Origin: Helicobacteraceae bacterium
GTDB lineage: Bacteria > Campylobacterota > Campylobacteria > Campylobacterales > SZUA-545
Direction: 5' to 3'
Assembly: GCA_031286325.1 (NCBI GenBank)
Contig: JAITUT010000087.1
Coordinates: 1 to 42,909 of the forward strand
Length of the DNA: 42,909 nucleotides
A program made the translations under genes and the position numbers. The notes beneath the pieces are model-generated. The model saw only the letters and a list, made by a program, of their open reading frames with translations. It was not told where the DNA came from and searched no databases. Position 1 is the stretch's first letter. Each line of letters begins with the position of its first letter. Below, piece after piece: positions 27,748 to 35,686 of the stretch.

Positions 27748-28092
27748 ATGCAACATTACAAATCAATTCAACAACTTATAGAGGATTATAAGAATCTTTC
27801 ATATCCTGGACGCATTTACATTGAGGGACGCGAAAAAGTTAATTACAGCAAATCTGAGTTTTGGATTTTATCAAGTAAGGAAGCTAAAGATCAGGATATT
27901 ATTGAAACTGAATATGGAAGCGTTCCCGAATCTTTGGTAGAATATAAAGCAACTTCTTTTTTAGATGTTGGAACTTTTCAAGATATTATAGATAATAAGC
28001 TTGAACACAATCCAACACTATCAACTAAGGATTTTGATGTTTTAATTAATGCAATAGATTATTATTTAGATAATGATGATTTTCAAGATTAA
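27748..28092 (+). CDS. Hypothetical acidic protein, immunity-like (resembles DUF7716)
   Basis: A 114-residue acidic protein starting two bases after the fliF stop. Its pattern (EFWILSS, then DVGTFQDIIDNKLEHNPTLS, ending YYLDNDDF) resembles by eye the DUF7716 group, which is often found near polymorphic toxin loci. This is a weak call. No signal peptide or membrane span. AT-rich and without GCGATCGC, so acquired. It is transcribed in the same direction as fliF and may be read from the flagellar operon. Confidence 0.65.
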   Translation: MQHYKSIQQLIEDYKNLSYPGRIYIEGREKVNYSKSEFWILSSKEAKDQDIIETEYGSVPESLVEYKATSFLDVGTFQDIIDNKLEHNPTLSTKDFDVLINAIDYYLDNDDFQD

Positions 28093-28110
28093 GCATAAAG
28101 TAAAATCAAA

Positions 28111-28632
28111 ATGAAAAAACAGGAATCATATCAAAATATAAACATTATGAATGAAAATTTGAAAATATTGTTAGAAGGGTTAAGAAAAGCGAGAGAAAAG
28201 TACGGCGATTCTCCTCAAAAGCCCGCGACCAGCAAAGAAGTTGAAAAATTAAATAAGGCCGTAATGGAGAATTTTAACATTGAATTGAGTCCCGTCTATA
28301 AGTCTATTTTATTAAAAACGAACGGGTTTAATGAAAATGGCGTTTTTCTATATGGAAGCGAAACTAATTTGATAGCGGGTTATTCAGACCGATACCTCGA
28401 AGGCATTATGGAAGCAAATGAAATTTGGCGCGAAGACGACGATTTTTCTAATTATCTTTTTTACGCCGAATCCGATTTGTATTTGTTTGCGCAATCTTTG
28501 AAAGACCAACTGTATTCGTGCCGAGCAAGAGATAGTTTTGACGATGTAATTTTTGAAACAAACGACGATAATGATTTTTTTGAGAAAATTTTTAAGCTAG
28601 CATTTGATGATGAATTTCATATGGAAGATTAA
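28111..28632 (+). CDS. SMI1/KNR4 (SUKH) family protein, YrhA-like
   Basis: A 173-residue protein of the SUKH superfamily. The core is ILLEGLRKAREKYGDS, then ELSPVYKSILLKTNGFNENGVFLYG, matching the SMI1/KNR4 pattern (P-x-x-Y/L ... LLxTNG ... LYG), and the acidic C-terminus. Bacterial SUKH proteins are known immunity proteins against polymorphic toxins. No toxin is adjacent, so it would be an orphan. GTAAAATCAAAATG before the start resembles the cassette-junction pattern. Alternative starts are internal ATGs at codon 13 (MNENLK). Confidence 0.85.
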   Translation: MKKQESYQNINIMNENLKILLEGLRKAREKYGDSPQKPATSKEVEKLNKAVMENFNIELSPVYKSILLKTNGFNENGVFLYGSETNLIAGYSDRYLEGIMEANEIWREDDDFSNYLFYAESDLYLFAQSLKDQLYSCRARDSFDDVIFETNDDNDFFEKIFKLAFDDEFHMED

Positions 28633-28660
28633 TCACAATGAAAACCGAAGAAAAAGAAAG
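28630..28660 (+). repeat. Leader repeat copy E
   Basis: TAATCACAATG then AAAACCGAAGAAAAAGAAAG. From CACAATG on it matches copy C (10222-10248) at 25 of 27 bases counted by hand. The TAA is the stop of the SUKH gene, and the ATG at 28638 opens the next gene with MKTEEKER. Confidence 0.75.
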
Positions 28661-29237
28661 AATATTGCTACAAATAGGTTGGCTTACAAATATAGAAACC
28701 GAATATATTCTGCCAAAAACACAGGAAGAAATAACGCAATTGAAACAGCAGAAAACCGAATATATCCATAATATGTTCAAAACAGGAGTTATGTTTTTGC
28801 AGAAAAAAGGATTAACTGCCAGAACAATTTTAGGGAAAAATGACATTGTAAACGATGAATCAAAACTCACGCTTGGAGATTTAACCGAAGACGGATTTAG
28901 ATTTTATCAAATAGGCGTTACCAAGTGGATAGAAAAATTAGACCGCAGTATAAACAGAATGAAAATAGTTACAGATACTTCTTTTCTTGAGAAAAAATAT
29001 CAGGAATATGTAAATTATGAATTGCTGTTTTTCAAGAAACTTTTAGTTGAAATAAAGGACGATAGAAAAAAACTTGAAAACAAAAAGAAACTCGCGCCGC
29101 TTATTGAGAAAGTAATTTCGGAGTTAGACGGAAATATAAAAGATTTTTTCACCACAAGAAGTAAAAAAGCAACGATTGACCTTATGTATTCGTTATGTTA
29201 TGGCTATTTCCACGTTTTTCCCCGTATGGTAAAATAA
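28638..29237 (+). CDS. Hypothetical helical protein with leader-repeat N-terminus
   Basis: 199 residues, mostly helical and charged, beginning MKTEEKER from leader copy E. Lys-rich stretches (EIKDDRKKLENKKKLAP) and a C-terminal YSLCYGYFHVFPRMVK. No known domain is recognised and no membrane span. Its stop codon (29235-29237) is the first codon of leader repeat D. Immunity-like by context only. Confidence 0.6.
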   Translation: MKTEEKERILLQIGWLTNIETEYILPKTQEEITQLKQQKTEYIHNMFKTGVMFLQKKGLTARTILGKNDIVNDESKLTLGDLTEDGFRFYQIGVTKWIEKLDRSINRMKIVTDTSFLEKKYQEYVNYELLFFKKLLVEIKDDRKKLENKKKLAPLIEKVISELDGNIKDFFTTRSKKATIDLMYSLCYGYFHVFPRMVK

Positions 29238-29277
29238 AGCCGCAATGAAAAACGAAAAAAAAGAAAGGTTAAAATGA
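29235..29277 (+). repeat. Leader repeat copy D
   Basis: TAAAGCCGCAATG then AAAAACGAAAAAAAAGAAAGG, matching copies B and C apart from small changes and one deleted base. The leader frame is MKNEKKERLK then TGA, which overlaps the ATG at 29274 as ATGA. The preceding GTAAAA also matches the bases before copy B. Confidence 0.8.
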
Positions 29278-29936
29278 ATAAGAAAATAGAAGCGAAAGAC
29301 AAAAGACAAATTACAAAAGATTGGTTATCTTGCTTCCCAGAATTTAGAGAGTAGAAACCGATGCGCTTGATACGAAGAAACGGCGCTTTTTTATGTGGTA
29401 TTCTTCTCGAAAGATACTCATCGAACACTTACTATAAGCCTATTTTTCACATTCATAATTTAATGATTAATGACGATTCTCTTTCTATGTCATTAGGAGC
29501 AGTAACTTATCTATTGAATAACAAGGGGGCAAGCGACAGCGTAAGTCTTTTTCAGCATAAAGAAAATTTAATCAACTAAGCGGAACGCTTAAAACAGCAA
29601 GTTTTTCTTCTTCAAAAAAATATGATTAGTTGCGATGAACTTGTATCTTATATAAAAACACATTGTTCTGATTTTCAAGCGTATGATTTTCAAAATATAC
29701 CGCTTGCGTTGTTTTGGTGCGGTAAAGAAGCAGAAGCCGAAAAAGAACTTGAAAACGCAAAAAAAATAATATCGCAATGGGACGATAGCGTATGGGTAAT
29801 AAGACATCTTGGAGTAGAAGGTTGGGAACAGCAGGTAAGGCAACTAATGAATATGGATATATTAAAGGCTAATGTGGAAAGGCAGTTGCAAAAATATAAG
29901 TTAGAAAGTTTTAGCGATTTTCAATTGATACGTTAA
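29274..29936 (+). pseudogene. Immunity-like gene broken by two in-frame stop codons
   Basis: One continuous frame of 220 codons from ATG 29274 to TAA 29934-29936 is interrupted by TAG at 29352-29354 and TAA at 29577-29579. The three pieces read smoothly together: DWLSCFPEFRE / KPMRLIRRNGAFLCGILLERY / AERLKQQVFLLQKNMISCDELV. No frameshift is needed. The tail FWCGKEAEAEKELENAKKIISQW looks like proteins I have seen associated with toxin-immunity loci, but I cannot name the family. The leader D ATGA-coupled start is intact. Its end abuts the truncated integrase gene. Confidence 0.7.
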
Positions 29937-30268
29937 GATTTAAGAAGTTTAGATAAATGCTTAGTTCTATATATGTCGTTTCTTGTGTTTCGCTTAGTAG
30001 AGGCATTATCAAGATACAGTTTTACAATATCGCTAAATAGCAGAGATTTTTTCTGTGTTGGTATTTCACCGTGTCTTAATAGATGTAGTTTTTCATTTCT
30101 TAAGTCTCTACAATATGCTTCCCTGATACCTGATGAATAAGTCCCAACCCTCTCTAGAACTTGTCTTTTGCCTATACGATATTTAATGTAGTAAGTGGTC
30201 TCTCCGTCCGCTGATTTGCGCTTATACACCCCAGCAACGCTGGTCTTTACAAGGTTTGTAGCGTTCAT
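29933..30268 (-). pseudogene. Truncated tyrosine recombinase (phage/island integrase), N-terminal part
   Basis: MNATNLVKTSVAGVYKRKSADGETTYYIKYRIGKRQVLERVG and onward is the N-terminal arm-binding part of Campylobacterota island integrases. It ends after 111 residues at HLSKLLKS. The catalytic domain (R-H-R-H-Y) is absent, so it cannot be active. The gene starts 42 bases past the 3' end of tRNA-Arg, the usual place for an island integrase. I start it at the ATG at 30268; the open frame extends 13 codons upstream but only over tandem repeats. Its end overlaps the 3' end of the immunity-like pseudogene, a likely deletion junction. Confidence 0.75.
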
Positions 30269-30270
30269 TA

Positions 30271-30290
30271 CTTTATACCACTTTATACCA
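30271..30290. repeat. Tandem 10-base repeat TGGTATAAAG x2 ahead of the integrase
   Basis: Two adjacent, identical decamers (CTTTATACCA on the plus strand), just upstream of the integrase ATG and 20 bases from the tRNA end. Position suggests integrase arm binding sites or its promoter region, but this is an inference. Confidence 0.65.
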
Positions 30291-30310
30291 CAACACTCGT
30301 CAAACAAAAA

Positions 30311-30383
30311 CGCGCTCGGAGGGACTCGAACCCCCGACTTACGGAACCGGAATCCGTCGTTCTATCCACTGAACTACGAGCGC
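30311..30383 (-). tRNA. tRNA-Arg (anticodon CCG)
   Basis: The minus strand folds as a full cloverleaf: acceptor GCGCTCG pairing with CGAGCGC, D arm GTTC-AGTGGATA-GAAC, anticodon arm ACGGA-TTCCGGT-TCCGT with CCG in the loop, and T arm GGGGG-TTCGAGT-CCCTC, with G as discriminator. CCA is not encoded. Reads CGG. It lies at the right edge of island 2 and is probably the attachment site for the truncated integrase. Confidence 0.95.
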
Positions 30384-30459
30384 GCATAAAAATCGTAATT
30401 GTAGCCGCAAAACTTTAAGCGGGTTTCGCTATTATCCCTCTTTCTAAAAAGGAGCTTAA

Positions 30460-32472
30460 ATGAAACAGGCAAAAGGCTTTAAGAAACGATATTTTAGCCT
30501 CGCGGCGATCACGGCTTTGAACGCGCAACTGAAAAATTTACGCGACTCTGCCCGCGCCGATTCGCGCGAAATTTTTACGATCGCGGGCGATCGCGAAAGC
30601 GAGAGCGCGGAGGAAAAACCGCCGTTGATCGCGGCTCTGGCGATTACAGTTGTAACCGCGATCCTTCCCGCCCCCGCCGCTTTCGGCGACGACGCCCTTA
30701 ACAACGCAAATTCCGCCGATTTTAACGCCTCAAAACCTCCGATTTTCATTCCCAAAGAGATCAAAATCGCCCCGAAAATCTCGCCCAACATTGAAATTTC
30801 GCGCAAAAGCGCGGCGAACTTAGCGGATCGCGCGACGGAATTTAGCGCGATCTCGCGATCCGCCGCCACGCAAATTCCCGCGATCGAGGGCGCGCCGCAA
30901 CGATTTAGCGCGGTTTTTTGGGAGGGCATAAATATCGCGGACGCCGTCGGCGCGGACCGCCACGCAACGCAATTAAACTACCTCGCGATCGGCGGCGATC
31001 TTGTGGGCGCGGCGTTCGGCGGCGCGCAAAGCGAACTGGGCGCGGGCAGCAGCGGCGCGCTCTTTATCGCGGGAGATCGCGCCGCTCCAAACGGCGTTTC
31101 GTTCGGGTTTTCAGATCGCGGCGAAAGCTGGCAAAACCTCCGCGTCAACTTAGGCGGCAAAGGCTACATCGCCGCATCCAAGCGCGATCAAAACTCCTAC
31201 ACCGCGATCGCGAAAAGCGCCGGCGAATTAGATAAAACCAGCAAAAAAGACGCTGTAAATTCCTATAATTTTCGCGGCGTTTTCGCCTCTAGGATCGGCG
31301 ATTTCGCAAGCGCGGAATTAAAGTTTTTAGACGCGCATATAATTGAGAATTACGACGGCTGGAATTACATTACAAATTCCGCCGATCCGAATGATGATCT
31401 TTCAAAGTGGAAATCTAGGATTGAAGCTTATGAAATTAACGCGAAATTTTTCGCGAAAGAGAGCGCGATTTTCGCGATCGGCGCGAATGAGAGCAAAGTA
31501 GATCGCAAAGATAAAAGCGCGGGCGATCAATACATTAGCCATATTATTAAGCCGTTTTTTTACGCCGATATGTTTTTTAATAATAATTTTGAGGCTAGAA
31601 TCGGCGCGGAGGAAAGCGTAGAAAAAGGTGAAATTAAAAGCGCGTTTTCGCCGATGAAAGGCGAAAATGTTAAAGATGATATTTACGCGATCTTTTCAGC
31701 TAGCTTTGATCGCGTTAAGTTTGATCTTTCGTTGCGAAACACAAACTTTAACAAAGAGATCGGCGATGATATAAACGATTATAGCTATCGCGCGAATTTG
31801 AAGTTTATTTTTAATAATTTTTCATTCACAACCAGCGAGTCGAGGTCTATTAACGCCCCGAATTTATCACAATTATTAAATCCTTACGGCACTAGATCGC
31901 CCGATCTCAAATACGAAATTTTTGATCAAACGCGCATTGAAAGCGAAGCGGAATTTGATAAATTTGATTTTGGAGTCGCGCTCTGGAATACGCGGATTAA
32001 AGATTATATAAATTGGGTAAATACGATTAATTGGAGCGATAGTTATTATAATAATATAGATCGCGTGAAATTTAGCGGTTTGACCATAAAAACGGCTGTT
32101 AAACCAACCGCTGATCTCGCCATAAACGCTGAAATTACAAGGCTTTTTGATTACGGCGGAAGCGAATTTGCCAAAAGTGTGAAAGATCGCCAAAGTAAAC
32201 AAACAATTTTATTTAAGACGCGATATAATTTCGGCGAATATTACTTTTTTGTCGTGGCGAAATTTGGGGAAAGTTATTTAGATTCCGCAAGCGGCGAAAA
32301 TATGAAAGGCGAGCGTAAAACATTAGCGGCGATCGGCTACGAAAACAGCTATAAAACTAAAGTAGAATTCACGGTAAAAAACATATTTAACGAATACCGT
32401 GAGAGCGTTTATGGCTACACGCCTGACGATCCCGAAAGGTCGTTTATAATTTCAGCGGAGCAGAAGTTTTAA
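30460..32472 (+). CDS. TonB-dependent outer-membrane receptor (BtuB-like)
   Basis: 670 residues. A degenerate plug domain with IPAIEGAPQRFSAVFWEGINI and ELGAGSSGALFIAGDR is followed by a beta-barrel with aromatic-alternating strands, ending SFIISAEQKF with C-terminal Phe, as outer-membrane proteins do. The N-terminus is odd: MKQAKGFKKRYFSLAAITALNAQ, then a 30-residue charged stretch before the hydrophobic segment at 55-75 with APAAFG as a likely cleavage site. AAAGGAGC precedes the ATG. Substrate unknown, perhaps cobalamin or a metal chelate. The membrane gene following is two bases away. Confidence 0.85.
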   Translation: MKQAKGFKKRYFSLAAITALNAQLKNLRDSARADSREIFTIAGDRESESAEEKPPLIAALAITVVTAILPAPAAFGDDALNNANSADFNASKPPIFIPKEIKIAPKISPNIEISRKSAANLADRATEFSAISRSAATQIPAIEGAPQRFSAVFWEGINIADAVGADRHATQLNYLAIGGDLVGAAFGGAQSELGAGSSGALFIAGDRAAPNGVSFGFSDRGESWQNLRVNLGGKGYIAASKRDQNSYTAIAKSAGELDKTSKKDAVNSYNFRGVFASRIGDFASAELKFLDAHIIENYDGWNYITNSADPNDDLSKWKSRIEAYEINAKFFAKESAIFAIGANESKVDRKDKSAGDQYISHIIKPFFYADMFFNNNFEARIGAEESVEKGEIKSAFSPMKGENVKDDIYAIFSASFDRVKFDLSLRNTNFNKEIGDDINDYSYRANLKFIFNNFSFTTSESRSINAPNLSQLLNPYGTRSPDLKYEIFDQTRIESEAEFDKFDFGVALWNTRIKDYINWVNTINWSDSYYNNIDRVKFSGLTIKTAVKPTADLAINAEITRLFDYGGSEFAKSVKDRQSKQTILFKTRYNFGEYYFFVVAKFGESYLDSASGENMKGERKTLAAIGYENSYKTKVEFTVKNIFNEYRESVYGYTPDDPERSFIISAEQKF

Positions 32473-32473
32473 T

Positions 32474-33055
32474 ATGCGAATAAATACAAATTGGTTTTTG
32501 TGCTACAAAACATTAAATAATTTATTCGCAGGATTAAGCCTAGGCGCGATCATAGCGATCTACGCGCCGCTTGATCCCAAAATATTTTCCATAGGAGGAA
32601 TAATTCTCGCGATCGGCTCAATGTTAATCGCGCTAATTTACTCCAAAATAATAAATGTCAAATGTTTTTTCTTTGTTACGATCGCGGTTGAAATCATTGT
32701 CTTTAGCGCAGCTTTATTATTCTTAATAAATCCCGCCGCCGTTTATGTCGCCGGAGCGGTATATTTTTGCTATCAACTCACATTTTTATTCGGCTCGTAT
32801 TTAGTGCGATCTGAAACGCTTTTTTTAAGCGAAATTAACACTTTAACCAAGCTTGATTCTCTTAAACAAATCGGCTATTTAATAGGGCTTGCGACGAGTT
32901 TAATTTATTATGAAATTTCGGATGCAGAGAAGCTAATAGAAATTTGGCGTCTGCACTTTGCAATGATTGTGGCGCAAACTCTCACGATCGTAAGCGCGTT
33001 AAAGGCGTTTGAAAGCGACGCGAAAAACCACGCGCCGCAGAGCATTACTCTTTAA
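32474..33055 (+). CDS. Hypothetical multi-pass membrane protein
   Basis: 193 residues with about five or six hydrophobic segments (roughly 16-34, 38-57, 63-85, 90-112, 130-147, 158-178). The pattern resembles half of a major-facilitator protein but no signature motif is visible. It starts two bases after the TonB receptor stop, so the two are co-transcribed, and it may act in inner-membrane uptake of the same substrate. It overlaps the 3' end of rpoZ on the opposite strand by 11 bases. Confidence 0.7.
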   Translation: MRINTNWFLCYKTLNNLFAGLSLGAIIAIYAPLDPKIFSIGGIILAIGSMLIALIYSKIINVKCFFFVTIAVEIIVFSAALLFLINPAAVYVAGAVYFCYQLTFLFGSYLVRSETLFLSEINTLTKLDSLKQIGYLIGLATSLIYYEISDAEKLIEIWRLHFAMIVAQTLTIVSALKAFESDAKNHAPQSITL

Positions 33056-33242
33056 TTTCTATCAAACCCTCGGCGAACTCGCGGAGCGCGATATCCACAG
33101 GTTTTTCAAACTTTTTCGGCTCCACAAGCGGCTTCGCGCCGTTTTGCAACTGCGAAACGCGCCGCGCCACGCAAACACTCAAAAGATAACGATCGCCGTT
33201 GGTTTTGGCGAGCGCGTCTGAAGTAACCTGCTCTAAACGCAT
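33045..33242 (-). CDS. rpoZ: RNA polymerase omega subunit
   Basis: 65 residues; MRLEQVTSDALAKTNGDRYLLSVCVARRVSQL matches RpoZ of Campylobacter and Helicobacter (MRTEQITA... NDRYLLSVAVSKRA). It helps assemble beta-prime and binds ppGpp in many bacteria. Length is a little shorter than the 74 residues of Campylobacter. AAAAGGA lies ahead of the start. Tail ends SALREFAEGLIEIKE-like. Confidence 0.9.
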   Translation of the reverse strand: MRLEQVTSDALAKTNGDRYLLSVCVARRVSQLQNGAKPLVEPKKFEKPVDIALREFAEGLIEIKE

Positions 33243-33289
33243 AAAAATCCTTTTGCGGGGGGATAAAAAGTCGGCGATTATACCAAAAT

Positions 33290-35686
33290 TTACCTAATTA
33301 GCGTAATCAGCCAAAAGAAGAAAAACGCCACGATCAAAATCATCGCGCTGTAAATTATCTCCGTAATGCGCGAAAACGAAAAAATCCGCGCGAAAAGCGA
33401 CTTTTTCTCGCCCTTTTCTCCCTCTTTTTTAGGTTCGTCCGTCTCTTTGGGCTTTTGCGAAACCGCCGTCTCGCCCGTTAAATTCACAAACGCCAAAACC
33501 TCTTTCGGCAAACCCAACTGATGATAACCCGGCTTTGACGCGAGAAAGTAAGCGAAACTATTTAACAGTTCGCCCTCGCCTTGCGCGTCGTAAGCTAAAT
33601 CAAGTAGCGGATCGCGCCCGAAATAATCGGTGTAATTGTGCGCCGTGTGCAACCAATCAAGCGCGCCCGAAACATTGATCCGCCGCATATGCTCGGTGTA
33701 TGCGACCCGCAAAACATTCGCCGCGTAAGAGTCAAAGAGCCTAAAATCGTTGTATTTATCCAAGAGCAACCTCGCCGCCTCCGAATCGCCCTCAATCGCC
33801 GCCGCCCACGCGCGCGCAAAGTGGCGTTCGATTTCCGAAAAAAGCGCGCGAAATTGCGGCGTGTCCGTCAAAAACGGGTAACGATCCACGATCGCCAACG
33901 CGCCCTCTAAACGCAAACGTTTCGCCGCCTCCGCGAATGTCTGACACGCCGCGACCTCATCGTGTATCGCGGGCGAGACGCCTAGCTCAATTAGTAGCTC
34001 CGCCGCCCTAAAAGACTCCATATAAAGGCAGTTGTCGGCGCAAAAGATCATCTCGTTTTCCAGAGCCGCTATGCGCGCCGCGAAGATCGCGTAATGCGGC
34101 AACCCTTTGCACGCCGACTCCGCCTCGCAATAATCGTAAAACGCGTGCCATTCCGCTTCGCTAAACAACTTCGCCGCCTTGATAAACTTCTGCGGATCGC
34201 TTAAGATCGCCGCCGCGATCTCGCCTTTTTCACCGGCGTTTTTGAAGTCCGCGAGCGCGGTTTCCGCCTCGCTGGCCGCGCTGTTTTCAAGCCTCTGCAA
34301 CGCCTGATTCACGGCGTTTTCCCACTCGGTAAAAAATAATTTGCCCGAAACCGAATCTTTGAGCGCGGGATTTGCGACTAGCAACGTTTCCGCGCTCTTT
34401 AAGTCGCGGTTTTTCATCGCTTTTCGAAGCTCAAGCAACTCCGTATGGCGGCGCAAAAGCTCTTCAAATTCGCCTCGCCTAGCTATGTCTTCGCTCCACG
34501 CCGAAACTAAGTCGCGCGCCAAATCAATGTGCCCGTCCTCCAAATAACTCACGACGCGCGGGAGCGCGTTCTCTTCCCAAGCAGAATCAAGTTTTTCGCA
34601 AAAATCCTCGTTGAGCAAAGCGAAGCCGCTCTGCGCCACGAGCGCGTTCGCCGCCGCGTAATCTTCGGTCTCTAAGGATAGCTCCAACGCTTCGTTCAGT
34701 GATCGCAGGTTAAAGCAGGCGATCCTCTTTTCGCCCAGAGCCAGCGCGTAATCGCCGCTTAAAAATAGGTACGTAATGTTGTCGTCAATGGATTTCCACG
34801 ATCGCGCGATACGTTCGTGGCGCATATCGTAAGCCGCCAAAATCCCTTTTTGCGAGCCGATGAAAGCGAATCTCTCGTCCGTAAAAGCCGCGTTCGGCGC
34901 GACTTTTGCCACGTGCAGCTTGTCTATATCCTTGCCGCGCGCGTGGAATGAGACCGTAGTCGCCTCGCCTTCGGAGGAAAATAATAGGAGTTTGCCGTTT
35001 TTGCAGAAAACGCCGCCTACGATCTCGCGGTTTAACTCAAACTCAAAGATAATTTTGCGCAGTAATAGGTCAAAAACGACCGCGCTTTTGTCGCTATCGG
35101 CGACGAATAAATAACGTCTGTCGTCCGCCACGCCGCTGATTTGCTGCTCAGTTGTAGGTTTTTGTTGCTCCGCCGCGGGTTTGGGCGCGGCTTGCTCAAA
35201 AGCTTTGACGCCGCTGGTCGCTAATCCAACGGGTCTTTCGCGATCACTTAAACCCGAGCCGCCGCCGAAAAAAAGCGCGGTGGGTTTTTTGAATCTCTTT
35301 TCGGCGATCGCGTAATAGACGCGCTCGCAGTCTGAAAATATCTGCAAAAACCCCTCGCGATCTATCGCGGCGAAGTGATCGCCCCCCTGATCTATCGCGG
35401 CTTTCACAATAGGATTTTTGCTCAAAACCACTCTTCCGGGCTCTAAATTACCGTCAATTGAAAAGAAATAAGCCGCGTCCGCCGCGACTACGATCGCCTC
35501 GCCGGAGGGCTTGATTTTGGCGGCGAGCGAACCTTTCGCGAAGTCCAGCGAAGTGAGAGCCGCAGGCTCTTTTTTATCTTTCTCAAATACCGCTTTACTG
35601 CCGTCCGCGCCGATCGCGTAAAGTTTATCGGCGATCAACGCCGCCGCTATAGGCGCATCCAAATCATATAATGAAAACCAGCCCAA
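33290..35686 (-). CDS. Large tail-anchored protein with propeller-like N-terminus and helical solenoid
   Basis: 798 residues. The first roughly 320 residues are repeated beta-strand units with WD40/propeller character (for example DRRYLFVADSDKSAVVFDLLLRKIIFEF and AAYDMRHERIARSWKSIDDNITYLFLSGDYALAL). From about 330 to 730 the chain is a run of helix pairs like an alpha-solenoid. A basic, charged linker (KPKETDEPKKEGEKGEKK) precedes a single C-terminal span (about 773-795), ending ITLIR; no signal peptide. The cytoplasmic domain would thus be held by a tail anchor. The propeller-plus-solenoid layout recalls membrane-coat proteins of eukaryotes and PVC bacteria, but I cannot name a family and convergence is likely. 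Confidence 0.7.
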   Translation of the reverse strand: MGWFSLYDLDAPIAAALIADKLYAIGADGSKAVFEKDKKEPAALTSLDFAKGSLAAKIKPSGEAIVVAADAAYFFSIDGNLEPGRVVLSKNPIVKAAIDQGGDHFAAIDREGFLQIFSDCERVYYAIAEKRFKKPTALFFGGGSGLSDRERPVGLATSGVKAFEQAAPKPAAEQQKPTTEQQISGVADDRRYLFVADSDKSAVVFDLLLRKIIFEFELNREIVGGVFCKNGKLLLFSSEGEATTVSFHARGKDIDKLHVAKVAPNAAFTDERFAFIGSQKGILAAYDMRHERIARSWKSIDDNITYLFLSGDYALALGEKRIACFNLRSLNEALELSLETEDYAAANALVAQSGFALLNEDFCEKLDSAWEENALPRVVSYLEDGHIDLARDLVSAWSEDIARRGEFEELLRRHTELLELRKAMKNRDLKSAETLLVANPALKDSVSGKLFFTEWENAVNQALQRLENSAASEAETALADFKNAGEKGEIAAAILSDPQKFIKAAKLFSEAEWHAFYDYCEAESACKGLPHYAIFAARIAALENEMIFCADNCLYMESFRAAELLIELGVSPAIHDEVAACQTFAEAAKRLRLEGALAIVDRYPFLTDTPQFRALFSEIERHFARAWAAAIEGDSEAARLLLDKYNDFRLFDSYAANVLRVAYTEHMRRINVSGALDWLHTAHNYTDYFGRDPLLDLAYDAQGEGELLNSFAYFLASKPGYHQLGLPKEVLAFVNLTGETAVSQKPKETDEPKKEGEKGEKKSLFARIFSFSRITEIIYSAMILIVAFFFFWLITLIR

